From NCBI GenBank assembly GCA_001599975.1, contig BCIO01000001.1:5143631-5207630 (forward strand): 64,000 nucleotides of DNA, read 5' to 3'. Below, in pieces: positions 44,631-55,373 of this stretch. The position numbers and the translations under genes are program-made. The stretch is from Cystobasidiopsis lactophilus. Taxonomy: Eukaryota; Basidiomycota; Agaricostilbomycetes; Agaricostilbales; Chionosphaeraceae. Under the pieces are notes generated by a model. The model worked only from the letters and a program-made list of their open reading frames with translations. It did no database searches and was not told the DNA's origin. How positions within the stretch are numbered: position 1 is the first letter of the stretch; each line of letters starts with the position of its first letter.

Positions 44631-45542
44631 GTTTGCGTGGATGGCGAGCTCCAAGAGGCGCGAGCTTCGGGTTGGAGCCAGACGTCGATTGTTGCTCTTG
44701 GTTCAGGTTTCCTGATTGTGAATTTTGCGACCGAGAATGCTTGTTTGAAGTTGTGTCCGGGTGTCACGTCGAGCCCTGCGGATCGAGAGTTGTTCCCCTG
44801 CTCGCTTGGTTCACTGCAACAGCAATGCTCTCATCTGTGAGATGCGGCCGTCGTCGTTGTTTGGCTTTGAGATTCTCGGTTGCTACGCCTTGTCTGACTG
44901 CGATACTCGGTTCATGCAAAAACAAGCGGGCTGTTCTGGTAGATCTCGAGCCTGCTCAACAGAGGATGCCAGTCGAACTCTCATCTGCCGCGAGCTATTC
45001 ACCATGTTGCGGTATACTTCTAGTACTTTAATAGACGGAAGACTCCTGCATGAATTGGCCTTCATTTCAGGCGGCGACAAAGGGACGTCCTCGATCCGTT
45101 CGACGACTCTTCGATCTTCTCTGCCCCCCCTGCCACACTTGTTGCTGCTCCTCTTCCTCTTTTGCTCTTCGAGACCGTTGACTCAGATTCTTGTTCAATG
45201 CCGTGCTGCGTCCTCCTGCTTGCCGACTGAACATCGACCTCGAGGCCTCCTTCGATCGCCACCTCAGAAAGGGAAGCTCGGGGATGACTCGTTGATCGAG
45301 TCGAGAGGTGTCTCTCACAGCGGCTGTACTTGTTCGGTGGCTGTCTGAAACGCGTTCATTTTACGCCCTCGGGGAAGGGATTTAAAGGCAGAGAACTCTC
45401 TTGCTCCGCTCCAGCCCAGACGTTCTCTCCACAACAGCATATACTCAGCTTTGCTACCTTCTGTCGCTTCGTTTGCAGCATTACTGAAACTGAAAATTGA
45501 GTTGACGTTGAGAGGGGTCTCGGGCGCTCAATAACTTGGTAG
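44631..45542. other. Intergenic, about 910 bp
   Basis: This is the divergent region between CLC1 (-) and the small Asn/Gly-rich locus (+). A TATA-like gatttaaagg lies near 45380, about 160 bp before the ATG at 45543. No gene is recognised in it. Confidence 0.4.
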
Positions 45543-45983
45543 ATGGCGCATCAAATCAACGGCACTAACGGCGGCCACCATGGCGGTGGTCAAATAACCA
45601 ACGGGACTGGGCAGAGTTTAGCTGATTTGGCTGATTTTCCTCTCAACGTTACGAATATCGAGAGTGCATTAGACCTCCAGTTGCCCAACAAAATGGTGCT
45701 GGAAACCCGCCGCAAGGAGCTGGCGGGCTAAATGCGTACGTGGTGTCGTTAAACCGAGCTCGGACTTATTTCAGCATATGCGGCGTGGCCAGTGCCATGC
45801 GGGATTTGGAGCAAGCACTGGACCGAAGGCAAGGAGAGATTGAAATGCAAGTTCTTGTCTTTCTACGGGAGGCCGCCGTCATCTCTTGACACATTACCGG
45901 GACGTCATAGGGCTCAACGTCGATTGAACGGTGGTCAGAACGGCGCCATGCAGAACGGTACCAGAAACGGTGGCCATCAGGGA
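45543..45983 (+). CDS. Small Asn/Gly/Gln-rich protein, tentative multi-exon
   Basis: The ATG at 45543 opens MAHQINGTNGGHHGGGQITN. Unspliced, it stops at 45731 after 62 residues. A spliced reading is more protein-like. The donor after GTGQ (45616) and acceptor near 45662 give PPVAQQNGAGNPPQGAGGLNA. A gtacgt donor near 45735 and a ttcag acceptor then give ICGVASAMRDLEQALDRRQG, a short helix. A last frame ending NGGQNGAMQNGTRNGGHQG with a stop at 45983 has the same composition, but I could not find a clean phase for the final join. Low-complexity ends around a short helix are all that can be said. No family is recognised. Confidence 0.35.
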
Positions 45984-46393
45984 TAACGGAAGTCTGTTCG
46001 TTCGCTCTGTCGACCCAATCTTTTGACCTCCTTTTGATGGCTTGTATTCTCAGGGAACACCCGAAGCTGCCCAGAGGGACGTATGCTCGGTGCTGAGGGC
46101 GTCACTTCCTCTTTACATATCTTTGAACTTCGATCTCTACCGCCCACAAAGTCCGAGAGCAACCGCGATATTAGCGTGCTCTCAGATGAGACATTGTTCG
46201 CTCGTGAGACTTGAAATGCTGCCGGCGGCTGTAACAGGCGCACCGTCAAGGAGGAATGATCTCAAAGAAGGGTGTCGTTACAGGGCCAGTGAGTGCGAGA
46301 AGTAAGAGGAGTGAATGCGCTTTCGTTAAAAACATCAAGGGACGCCAGCTCTGTTGGCCCCAACACCAAGACACTCGTTCCCAAGCAGAGGTT
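45984..46393. other. Intergenic, convergent, 410 bp
   Basis: 3' flanks of the Asn/Gly-rich locus and the TMEM115 homologue. I see nothing in it. Confidence 0.45.
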
Positions 46394-47901
46394 CTAGTCC
46401 TTGAGCTCCTTGTCCGCGTCGAACACGACTTCCCCCGTCGAAGAGCTTGTAGAGGCGTTCAAAGCGGGGGTACCGGCTTTTGAGCCGGAGACGCCGGACT
46501 GGGAGACGCTCCGCTGGGGCGAGGGAGCCTGGTGTGGCAAGGCGGTCGAGTCGGCTTTGGTGACCGCTGGGATAGGCACCATGGGCACTGGCTGGGCCGG
46601 CTTGGAGGAGGACGAAGCGAGCCGTTGATCTAAAGCTTGCAGGGCCAGGGCTCTGTGGTACCCTCCGCCAGTATCAGCGACGGTGGCGACTGATCAAAGG
46701 TAAAAGGCCAACGCACCTCCGCCGTTCAGCTTCCGCCCGAGCATTGCCTGGGGTGGAAGGAAGGCCAGCTTCGAGGTCGGTCCACGGCTTGAGCAGGCGC
46801 AGCTTGACAAAGATGCCAAACACAAAGTTGGCCAGCCGCTGCACGTATTTTCTGTTCGACAACCAAAGAACTCCTCTTTAAGAAGTGATCTCGTCTTAAG
46901 GAAGAGGGAGGGCCACGAACTGGGCAAAGGGCGGGAACCAGGCGGCAAAGCTGAAAGTCTCGGACCGATCGCCGCCGTCCTTGATGAAGCGGAGGTAGGC
47001 CCAGGAGACAATCCAGCCGAATTGGATGAGGATAAAGGGCGATTGGTAGCCCAGCACGCACATGACGTTGGACAGGGTGACGTAGAGCATGGGCAGCTGC
47101 TTGACGCGCAGCTTGGCCGCCCCGCCGAAGAACTGGACCTGGTGCTCCGGGATGATCTGGGTGAAGGCGACGAGGAAGGCGACTTGGAGCGCCATCATGC
47201 CGTGGTACGACTGCCCGTAGCTGTGCATTTATAAAGGCGCTTAGAAAGGGACGACCTTCTGTGATGATGGTGAGCACACGCACAGAAACTGGCCGGTGCC
47301 GCCCAACGCGAAGTGCTCGAGGATGTTAAGACCAACAGCAATGGCGTTGGAGATGATGATGGACACGGCGCAGAACTGTGCGCAGTTACGATGAGCCAGA
47401 AACCTTGGAGGCGAATGGAGGGCAGGACCCCACGCACCTTGAGAAACTCGACATAGCCCCAAACGCGCTCCAAGTACCTGCCTCCTAGTGCAAGTGTGAC
47501 GGCGGTGATGACGAGCTGTGGCCGAGCGCGGAGGTTGAGCACCAATGAGGACCACTGGGCTTAAAACAAGGGGGGCAAATCACCTCTATCAGGTTGATCT
47601 CGACAAAAGCAGCTGTTAATAGCGTCCACGGCCTCCAAAATGCGTAGCCCTGTAATCATGACCAGCGCTGAGACTCGAGAGACCGGGCAACAGGGCAGAA
47701 GGGGGCACGAACGGGCACGGCGACGACCCAGGAAAAGGCGAGCGTCGCATCCGAGCCGCCGTACGCCACGCGCTTGAGGTCGTCGGTGGTCAGGCTGGAG
47801 CGGAGGACGAGGAGCACGCTGGACGTCACGACCAAGGCGACCGTCGAGTAGCGAGTCGCGGGCGGGAAGCTCGACCAAACCGAGTTTCGAATCGCGGCCA
47901 T
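46394..47901 (-). CDS. TMEM115 / DUF1751 rhomboid-like Golgi membrane protein
   Basis: Seven exons (47901-47713, 47649-47584, 47515-47438, 47375-47284, 47220-46917, 46838-46717, 46652-46394) close in phase to 369 residues. Membrane helices match the family: YSTVALVVTSSVLLVL, FWRPWTLLTAAFVEINLIE, GGRYLERVWGYVEFLKF, YHGMMALQVAFLVAFTQ with IIPEHQV, and GWIVSWAYLRF. The C-terminal 120 residues are cytosolic, Ser/Pro-rich and disordered. Human TMEM115 and yeast YOL107W are Golgi proteins linked to retrograde traffic. No rhomboid protease Ser/His pair is evident, so it is probably an inactive rhomboid-like fold. An in-frame ATG at 47955 would add 18 residues. Confidence 0.88.
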
Positions 47902-48740
47902 TGCGTGTCTGCCTCTTGAAGCCCTGCTGGTTTGTCCTAGCCTAGCTGCTGCCAAGAGTCACGCAAGTGCCCCTTTGACTCGTTCAACAGGCGCCGGTCG
48001 ATGCAGAGCAAGCCAGCCTCGAGAGGACGGCCTCCCGCGGAAAACGCGTGACTTGGAGCCTGCAGAAACTCATGCAGTCTGGTTCGTCGCAGACGGCGAC
48101 CTTGATGCCTTGAACGCTCAATCTGAAGCCCTGAGGACCAGTCGCGAGTGTCGGTTGAATCCCAAGCACCGAGAGAGCCAGAGCGGCGTTACTTGTCCTC
48201 CGTTCTTGATGCTCCGGCATGTCTCTTCGTGCCGCAGCTCGCCTTGGGCTCCTCCGTTCTGGGACATGCAGGCGTTTGAAATGCCCGCCACCGAGGCATG
48301 GTCACATGGTCTCGGAAGGCTTTCTGTTTTGGCTCGCGTCGCTGTTCCTGCGCCGACTCTCGTCAAATGCATGTCTTGTCTCTCTTGCTTTAGAAAGGGT
48401 AGTACTGCTTGAGCAAGCACCGCTTCTTGCACTAAAGCAGCACAACCGAGGAGAGGCTCAAACGCATCGCTTGGCCTGCTGATTCGGCTTTCTGTTTCAC
48501 GCTGCGAACAGGCTAGAGCGAGAGCTCGCCCTCTCTTCCCCGTCCAACGACTTGGCCTTTCCCTATTTTCTCGTACCTTTCTTCGGAGGCGCTCGTGTTG
48601 CCATCTGTGACCCAATTTTCCGGCCTCCGCGTCTGTTCGCCTTCGTCCATTTGCCACCTCTTTGCCGCTTTGATCAAGCGCGAGTTTAGGCCCCACCCTT
48701 GATCAACAGTGCATTTTGTTGACATATCAAGGGCATCAAG
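47902..48740. other. Intergenic, divergent, about 840 bp
   Basis: Shared upstream region of the TMEM115 homologue (-) and the Cys-rich gene (+). Short frames on both strands lack any family signal. I see no RNA gene or repeat. Confidence 0.45.
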
Positions 48741-50146
48741 ATGACCCCGACGCAGTGGGAGGAATTTCGCAAGACGCGTTGGGTCGACCCTTTGGATCCT
48801 ACATACATGCCCAAGGGATAAGGAGGGGTACGACGAATGGCTGGCGGCCCGCCGTGTTTACTGGCGCTACATGCATGCTCATGGCGACGTCGAGGATGGA
48901 GACTGGCGCCATGGTGCCAATAGCGAACCGTACGTGGCCAAATCGAACGCACTGACCCGTCAGGCTTCTCACTGAAAACGGCGCAGTACAATCTCCTGGC
49001 CGGGCCAGCCTCTCGATTCCGCTGGTTACCGCCCTTATTGGATTCCGTAGGTAGACTATTAACGTGTCGGTCAGAGTCATGTTGAGCATCCGGAACGCAG
49101 TCAGCAGATCAAATCTCCTCGAACAGCAAGAGGCAGATGGGAGGCAACCAACGACGCACCGATTGAGGTTTGCCCGTCAGTGATTAGCTGTCCTTTTAAA
49201 AGCCTCACGGCCGAAATTCTACCACGCAGGGTGGAGCTCCTCCGCGTGAACGTGAAGGCTGCTGAAGAAGCCGGCTTGCCGCTTCTCGACCACCCTGGTC
49301 CTCACACTGACTCGACCGGCATGATAAGACCAGTCAATTCTACGATTGGGTCAATCACCACCTTCGCGGTCGGGGAACAACGCCCCCTGCCGTTGTCGAG
49401 TGGCTGCGCAATTTGCCACCCCTTCCTGGCACTGGACAACCTCCTCAGGCGCCTGGCACTCATCACGAGATTCCACGTCCCACCTCTCCGGTCGCTCCGC
49501 CAGGACGTGTGGCAGCACAAGGTCCGCACCAGCGCCTTCCTGCTGGTGGCGAAGATGCCGGTCCACAGCCGCAACTCCCCGACGCGATACAGCACAATCC
49601 TGCTGCTCAAGGTATGAACATACGCAAAGCACAGGAGGAAGAGTGGCCAAAAGAGTATGCGGAGGTGCCTGAGGCAGTCCGGCTGTGGTACAAGGTTCAA
49701 GGACCCGCCGCTCTGATCCAGCATGGCATAGATCCAACTAAATATCCCCTATTATTCCTCAAAGAAGTCAAGAAAACAGGCAGCGGCTGGAAGTGCGAGC
49801 GGTAAATCCCAACTCATGGTTTTGCAATAAGGCTTGGCCTCTTAAGTTGTCGAACCAGTTGCTCGCGCATGAAATGGATCTGCCCGCCTAAGCATCGCGA
49901 CGGCAACACTCGGCTGTTTGTCTCTGACAAAGACAAGCGCTGCGTCCGGTCAGTCGTCGGCAGCTAGCTTGAATGCAAACCGGTTCTCACTGTTACATGT
50001 TTGGCCTTCCCAGTTGCCAAATCGCCGGAGGCGCCAAAACGTTCAGATGCTCCCCCGATCGGAACGTTCGGTGCAAAGCGTGCGTTGATCGCGGCAAGCT
50101 TTGCAGCTTTGTGGCACCCAAACTGGGTCAAACGGCAAACATCTGA
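48741..50146 (+). CDS. Orphan cysteine-rich protein with three CxxC-x(n)-C units at the C-terminus
   Basis: Proposed exons are 48741-48782, 48823-48929, 48987-49046, 49105-49167, 49230-49251, 49329-49801, 49859-49948 and 50014-50146, which close in phase. The N-terminus is aromatic- and charge-rich (YDEWLAARRVYWRYMHAHGD, SWPGQPLDSAGYRPYWIP), then FYDWVNHHLRGRG and a Pro/Gln-rich linker. The middle block WPKEYAEVPEAVRLWYKVQG leads into LKEVKKTGSGWKCERC. The last 80 residues hold nine cysteines in three units: CERCSRMKWIC, CVRCQIAGGAKTFRC and CKACVDRGKLC. The first and third have the Cx2Cx6C spacing of a Zn2Cys6 half-cluster. It is probably zinc-binding. DNA binding is possible but unproven. 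The first intron (40 nt, gtcgac donor) is weak, but without it the frame stops. Confidence 0.6.
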
Positions 50147-50969
50147 AAGCTGTTGGACTCTTGGCCCCAAATTGCATTTACTCCTTTCTCTACCACCGCG
50201 TGTTGCCATCTCAATGGACATTCTCTCTATGGTTGCAATTTTGTGTCCATACTCTTTTGTTTTTTTGGGGGCTTGACCCCTTCTTCCGCTGTCCCACACC
50301 TTGAAAGCCCGCCGCTACCTGGTTGATCCGACGTCCCACACATTTGCTCTTCTGATCCCTCCGACAGGCGTCGTTGGCTAAGTCCGCCTCGCTGAGCTTG
50401 TCTGCAAGTCGGGATGGGAGTCAAATTGTCATGAAGGCAGAGGAGCAAGTTCCGAAAACGAGCAGGGTGTTACGTTACACCCTTCTCCCAAAGCTCTGCC
50501 TGTCCTCGAAATTAGCTCGCTTGGGCCCCAGAGCGAAAGCGGCCCAAAGGAGCTAACCCTTCTTGAGAGTGGCTCCCGGTCGCCACTGCCTTGCTGCAGA
50601 GGACCACCAATCATGAGAGGCCACCTAGGCATTTCGTCTACGATCGAAACGCCCAGGCGGTCAGATTGAACAGCAACCAGGGCGTGAGCAATCCAGCGGA
50701 GAGTGGGTGGCAAATTCAAGCCTGAAGCCGTCGTTTTTCGCGTGATGATCCCCTTCGTTCTCTCGTTTGCCGGTCTGAACCAATACAGTGAGCACAACAC
50801 AAGCCTTCACAGAAGCCAAAAGCATCGTCCGCCCTCTCCAACTTGCCTCTGCCTGCTCCTCTGCAGGGGCTGGGTCAACTTGTGGTGCAGCTTCCCGCTC
50901 TTCCCTCCCAACTTTTTTGTTTCTTGCCCTTCGACCACCATTCAACATCCAGGGCCAAGGGGAGTGAGG
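50147..50969. other. Intergenic, about 820 bp
   Basis: Upstream region of the TBL1-like gene. It contains a pyrimidine-rich run near 50250-50290 and no recognised gene. Confidence 0.45.
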
Positions 50970-53900
50970 ATGGGGGTAGTGCTGACTGCTTCTGAAGTGC
51001 ACTACCTGCTCTGGTCCTACCTGCAAGAGACCGGTTCGTCTTGATTTCGCTAAGTCCCAAAAAGAACTTCCCCAAATCCCTCCCTTGTTGTGGCACAGGC
51101 CTGAAGCACACTGCGTTTGCGTTGTTGAACGAGACTGGCTTACATAACGAGGTGGTCGATGGCTCGCACAAGTTGTTGGACGTGCCTTTGCCGCACGCCC
51201 ACTTGATTCGGGTGCTGCACAAGGGTTTGCTCTATTTGGACGCTGAGGCTCGTTGGAGGGGTGTGAGCATCCTCAATCCTGTTACATTGTTTGTGATATG
51301 TTGGTGGCTGAGGGTGTTAAAAAGGAGGACGTCAAGGAGAAGCCGGTCAGGTTGGTCGGCTACGACATCCCCGATCGACTGCCTTTGCCTGAATTGGTCC
51401 AGCCTAACACTTCTGTCAACGTCCCGCCTCCTCCAGTGCCATCCACAGCGACGACGACGACGACGACGACGGCAGGGGTGCAAGCTGGGGGAGCAGCGTC
51501 GACAGCGGAGGTTGAGACGACGACGACGCAGGACATCGAAGTGGACCCTGCGTCTTCAAATGGTGCTGCACCACAGGAGCCAGAGACGGTCAAGGACAAG
51601 GAGCAGCCCGTCTCCCACGCCGACGACTTGCACCAGCAAATCCAGAACTCGCTCCAGCAAATCGTCCGCCCTCCTTCTCCCCCTCCTGCCTCTACCCTTG
51701 CCTCTGCTCCTACTCCTGCTCCAGCACCAGTTCAAGCACCAGCATCAACCCAAAGCCAGGCTCAAGGCCAGGGTCAAGAAGGAGACAAAGAAGGCGGTCA
51801 AGGAAGCCGAGTCACCCCCGACCCACTCCCTCCCACAACAACCACCACAACGGAAGACCCGAAACCAGTGTCGAACAAGAGGAAAGACCGAGCTTCCATC
51901 TCCCCCGCCCCTCCTCCCTCCACTTCTGCACCTCCCGTTGCTCAAACCCAAGCAATGGACTTGGACTTGCCTTCTGTCGTCCCACCACCTCGAAAGCCCT
52001 CCCTGACGGACGAAACCAAAGAAGAGCGGGATTCCAAGCGGGTCAAGCTGGAGAACCTCTCTGAAGATGCCCGCCCCTCCATCCTCGCCGCCCCTCACGC
52101 CCCAACTTCACTCTTCAACCAATCCTCTCCAACCCTCCACCGCCCCATGTCAGTCGTCACCGTCCGCACTGTCGCCGCTGCCCCTCGACCAGAACCGCAC
52201 CACCACCGATCCAACACTGCCAGGGCAACAGAACGGCGCAGTTCCTCCCCGAACATCCCCAAGCCTTCCACCTCTGACAAATCCAGAGCTGCTTCCGTCG
52301 GCGCTTCGTCCAAACGCGAATCTTCGCCGGAGATTTCAAAGAAGAAAGGAGCGCCGCCGAAGATGCCTAAGAACTCGCATAAGAGCTTGGCAGCTACCAA
52401 TTTGGGCTCCAGTGTCAATTCCAACGCTAGTGAAGTGTTGACTAAAGCCAAGGGCAAGGACCCGGAAAAAGGACAGATTGGGGAGGATAAGGTGATCAGT
52501 CTGAAAGGACATACCCAGTCGGTTGGTTCTTCTCCACCCTCCTTGAGCTCAATGAAGGGCTGTTGATGAGAGGAGAGAAATAACAGGTCCAACCGTGCGC
52601 TTGGAACCCGAAAGTGCCAAACATGCTCGCTACTGCGTTCGTCTCCCTTACCCTACCTTAGCTGCCTGAACCAACGAGGAAGCTGAGTGAGGTCGGTCGA
52701 CGAAACAGATCGCTGGACACCACCGCTCGCATTTGGGACGTCCCCTCAGAAGGTCCGGCAGAGGTGGACGACAGCGTGATTTGCAAGCATGCCGCGGGCT
52801 CGCGCAAAGTGGAAGTGCCTGTTGTCGCTTGGAACGTTCGTCCCCCTCCTCCTTCCTCTTTTCAGTTTTCATAGGAGGCTGATGAGGTCTCATTGGAGGA
52901 GAACAGCCAGATGGCACGTTGTTAGCTACTGGCTCGGAGGATGGCATTGCCCGAATCTGGACGTTGGCTGGAGATTTGTATTTGGTTTTGTCCATGCACC
53001 AGGTTCGTCCTTGCTTTTTACCTTATCAGTGCTTCAAAGGCGCTGATTTTGCTTTCGCTGGAACGAACAGCGAGGGGTGTACTCGATCAAATGGAACAAG
53101 TCCGGAACCATGCTGCTCACCGCTTCCCTGGACGGCACCGTGTGCTGCTGGGAGTTGTCGAGTGGGAAAGTCAAGCAGCAGCTCGAAACTCACACTGAAA
53201 GCGTGATGGACTGCGATTGGCTTGACGAGCAGTATTTTGCCAGTTGCTCCATTGACAAGTCGGTTCACCGTGCGTTTGCTGCTCTCCCTTATCCATTCTT
53301 TCAAAAGAGGGGATTCGTGATGGCTTTTTTTGTGAACGCACAGTCTGCTCCATCAACCGCAACAACGCCGTGCACCGCTTTCGAGGGCATCAGGACGAAG
53401 TGAACCAGTGCCGCTTCGACCCCGGCCGGAGCATGCTCGCGTCCTGCTCGGACGACCGCACCGTCCGAGTCTGGTCCCTCTGCGACCTGTACCCCAACGC
53501 GCCCAAAAAACCAGACAACGCCGACGCCCTCGCCCTCTTCAAAGCTGGCGGCAGCTTGGTTTTGAGAGGCCATACGAACGATGTGCAGACTATCGTTTGG
53601 CACCCCCAAGCTGGCATGCCTAATGCCTCACAGCGCTTATTGGCTTCGTGCGTTGGCCGCTCCTTCATCGGGATTTCCAGTTCTGATAAACAGTGTTCTT
53701 CAACGCACAGAGGCTCGTTTGACAACACGGCTCGGATCTGGGACGTCGACTTGGGAACCTGCCTGCACACGCTCAGCCGGAACACGGACATCGTCTACTC
53801 CCTCTCGTGGGAGCCCCAAACAGGCGACCACCTCGCCCTGGGCTCCAACGATCGCCGGGCTTGCATTTTCAGAGTCAAGGTTCGTCCCCTCCCTCTCCCT

Positions 53901-54143
53901 TCAATCACTTTTTTGGGGATTTTTGTTGATGTGGCTGATGGACAGGACGGAGAGCTGGTGTTGGAGTATGTGCATGCCGGGCCGGTGTACGAAGCCATCT
54001 GGCACCCGACCCGACCGCAGCTGGCCATCACCGGCCAGTGGAATGGAGTCAAGGTTCGCTTTCCCCCTTGCTTCAGTCCATGAGGCTCCTTATTGACTTT
54101 TATTGGGCGCGTGGACGAACAGGTCGTGCCAGTGTCATTGTAG
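50970..54143 (+). CDS. TBL1/Sif2-type LisH-WD40 corepressor subunit
   Basis: Eleven exons (50970-51033, 51099-51262, 51313-52521, 52587-52636, 52709-52835, 52907-53002, 53071-53269, 53344-53647, 53711-53879, 53946-54053, 54123-54143) close in phase to 836 residues. The N-terminal LisH is plain (LTASEVHYLLWSYLQETGLK, HTAFALLNETGL), as is the F-box-like stretch LIRVLHKGLLYLDAEA. A linker of about 400 residues, Thr/Pro/Ser/Gln-rich, separates it from eight WD40 repeats (for example TARIWDVP, GIARIWTLAG, TVRVWSL, NTARIWDVD). TBL1 in animals and Sif2 in yeast belong to SMRT/Set3 histone-deacetylase complexes. The linker makes it much longer than the usual 500-570 residues. Six introns start with gttcg. 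Confidence 0.92.
51449..51472 (+). repeat. ACG trinucleotide microsatellite in coding sequence
   Basis: About seven ACG/CGA units code a Thr run in the linker of the TBL1-like protein. Likely length-variable between strains. Confidence 0.85.
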
Positions 54144-54486
54144 AACTTTTTCTCTCACAGATCGGGGTCTCTCAAAAGGGAGAGGGACCAACCTGAATGG
54201 ACAAACAAACAAGAACCTTGCCTTGAATATAGAAATTACAAATTACCAAAGTAATAACTTCTTTAAACCCTTCCTCGTCGGCACCGTGAGATTGAGAGTG
54301 ACCCCATCGGACGATCTCTCTCCAATGCGCTACATACATAGCTTTCTCTCCCAAATAGCACTACAGACTATAAACAAACAGCTCTAAGTAGGTTGTCAAG
54401 CCAGAAGCGGCCTAGACTCTGACGCCAGTTCCTCGCGAGGCTTGGGTGGCGATAACCAATAATTCGGATAAGGCTTTCGCAGTCCA
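54144..54486. other. Intergenic, convergent 3' ends
   Basis: 343 bp between the TBL1-like and HPP gene ends. A/T-rich, with likely 3' processing signals. I see nothing else. Confidence 0.5.
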
Positions 54487-55318
54487 TCAGATGCGAGCTC
54501 CAAGGAACATGATGAAGGAGCGTACTGAATCAAAGACGTTGTTCACGACCCAAGCGACGCAAACGAAGATGGCGGTCGACAAGAAGGTGTCGAGCAAGAA
54601 GCTGAGCCATCGGATTTGAGAGGAGAACAAGCGTGAAGGCAGGAAAAGAGAAGCTGACTACATGCCCATGCCTCTGATCTCGCTGGAGACGACTCCCAAG
54701 AGGGCAGTGGCGCCGCCGGGCGGGTGCGTGCAATCGAAGAGCTCCATCACGACAAAGGCCGTCGTCATTGCCGTCTGCGACCAATGCATGTTTGACTTCT
54801 GATTGTGAAGGCAGTAGGAGGAAGAACTTACGGCAGCCTCGAGCATGTTGTACCAGTGAGAGTCGACGTGGTGGCGAGCAAGGTGGAAGCCGTGCTGAAC
54901 ACCAATCGACACCAGGGATGACATGCAGTTGCCGAGGATAGCTGCTTTTGGCTGTGCAAACGGAGACTGCGGGTTGGCCAGCAGCTTTGAACGGGCGGCA
55001 GGTCAGAATGGTGACTTCAAACTTGGAGACAAGAACAGATAGGCAATTTACGACCACAGCTTCAGCTCCATAGCTTCCAACCGGCATCAGAGAGTCTTTA
55101 AATTATCCAATAATTAATCAAGACACACGCAGCAATGATGAGCGGGAAGTGCGCATTGCGGAAGGTGCGCGACGTCGATAGCAGCTCAATCACTGCGGAC
55201 AGGGCAGAGTATTGGCAAGCAATCTTGGCTTTGGGCAGCGTGAGAGCGTACATAGGATACCACAGAACGACCCAATGCCACATCTGAGAATCCGCTTGAG
55301 CTTGGCTGCCGAGCTCAT
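54487..55318 (-). CDS. HPP family integral membrane protein
   Basis: Six exons (55318-55252, 55192-55127, 55095-55052, 54984-54832, 54774-54659, 54601-54487) close in phase to 186 residues. The HPP domain is recognised by FPLIIAAYSLMPVGSYGAEAVV, NPQSPFAQPKAAILGNCMSS, and the name-giving CTHPPGGATALLGVVS. The C-terminal helix FLLDTFLSTAIFVCVAWVV ends the protein. HPP proteins have about four membrane helices. Plant and cyanobacterial members move nitrite, but the fungal substrate is unknown. The N-terminus (MSSAAKLKRILRCGIGSF) starts only 55 bp from the stop of the next gene upstream on the same strand. Confidence 0.85.
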
Positions 55319-55373
55319 TTCGCGGCTTTGGTGGCGGTCTCGCTCCAAGGTCCAATTTTCTCTCGCTTTCGGC

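Noticed and set aside
48741-48929. Apparent frameshift or broken gene near 48820 (CCCAAGGGATAAGG)
   Set aside because: A 40-nt intron 48783-48822 (gtcgac...aag) restores the frame without any lesion, so a pseudogene call is not needed. The donor is weak, however.
51449-51472. ACG repeat considered as a CRISPR-like or regulatory repeat
   Set aside because: It is a simple in-frame trinucleotide run coding Thr, with no spacers.
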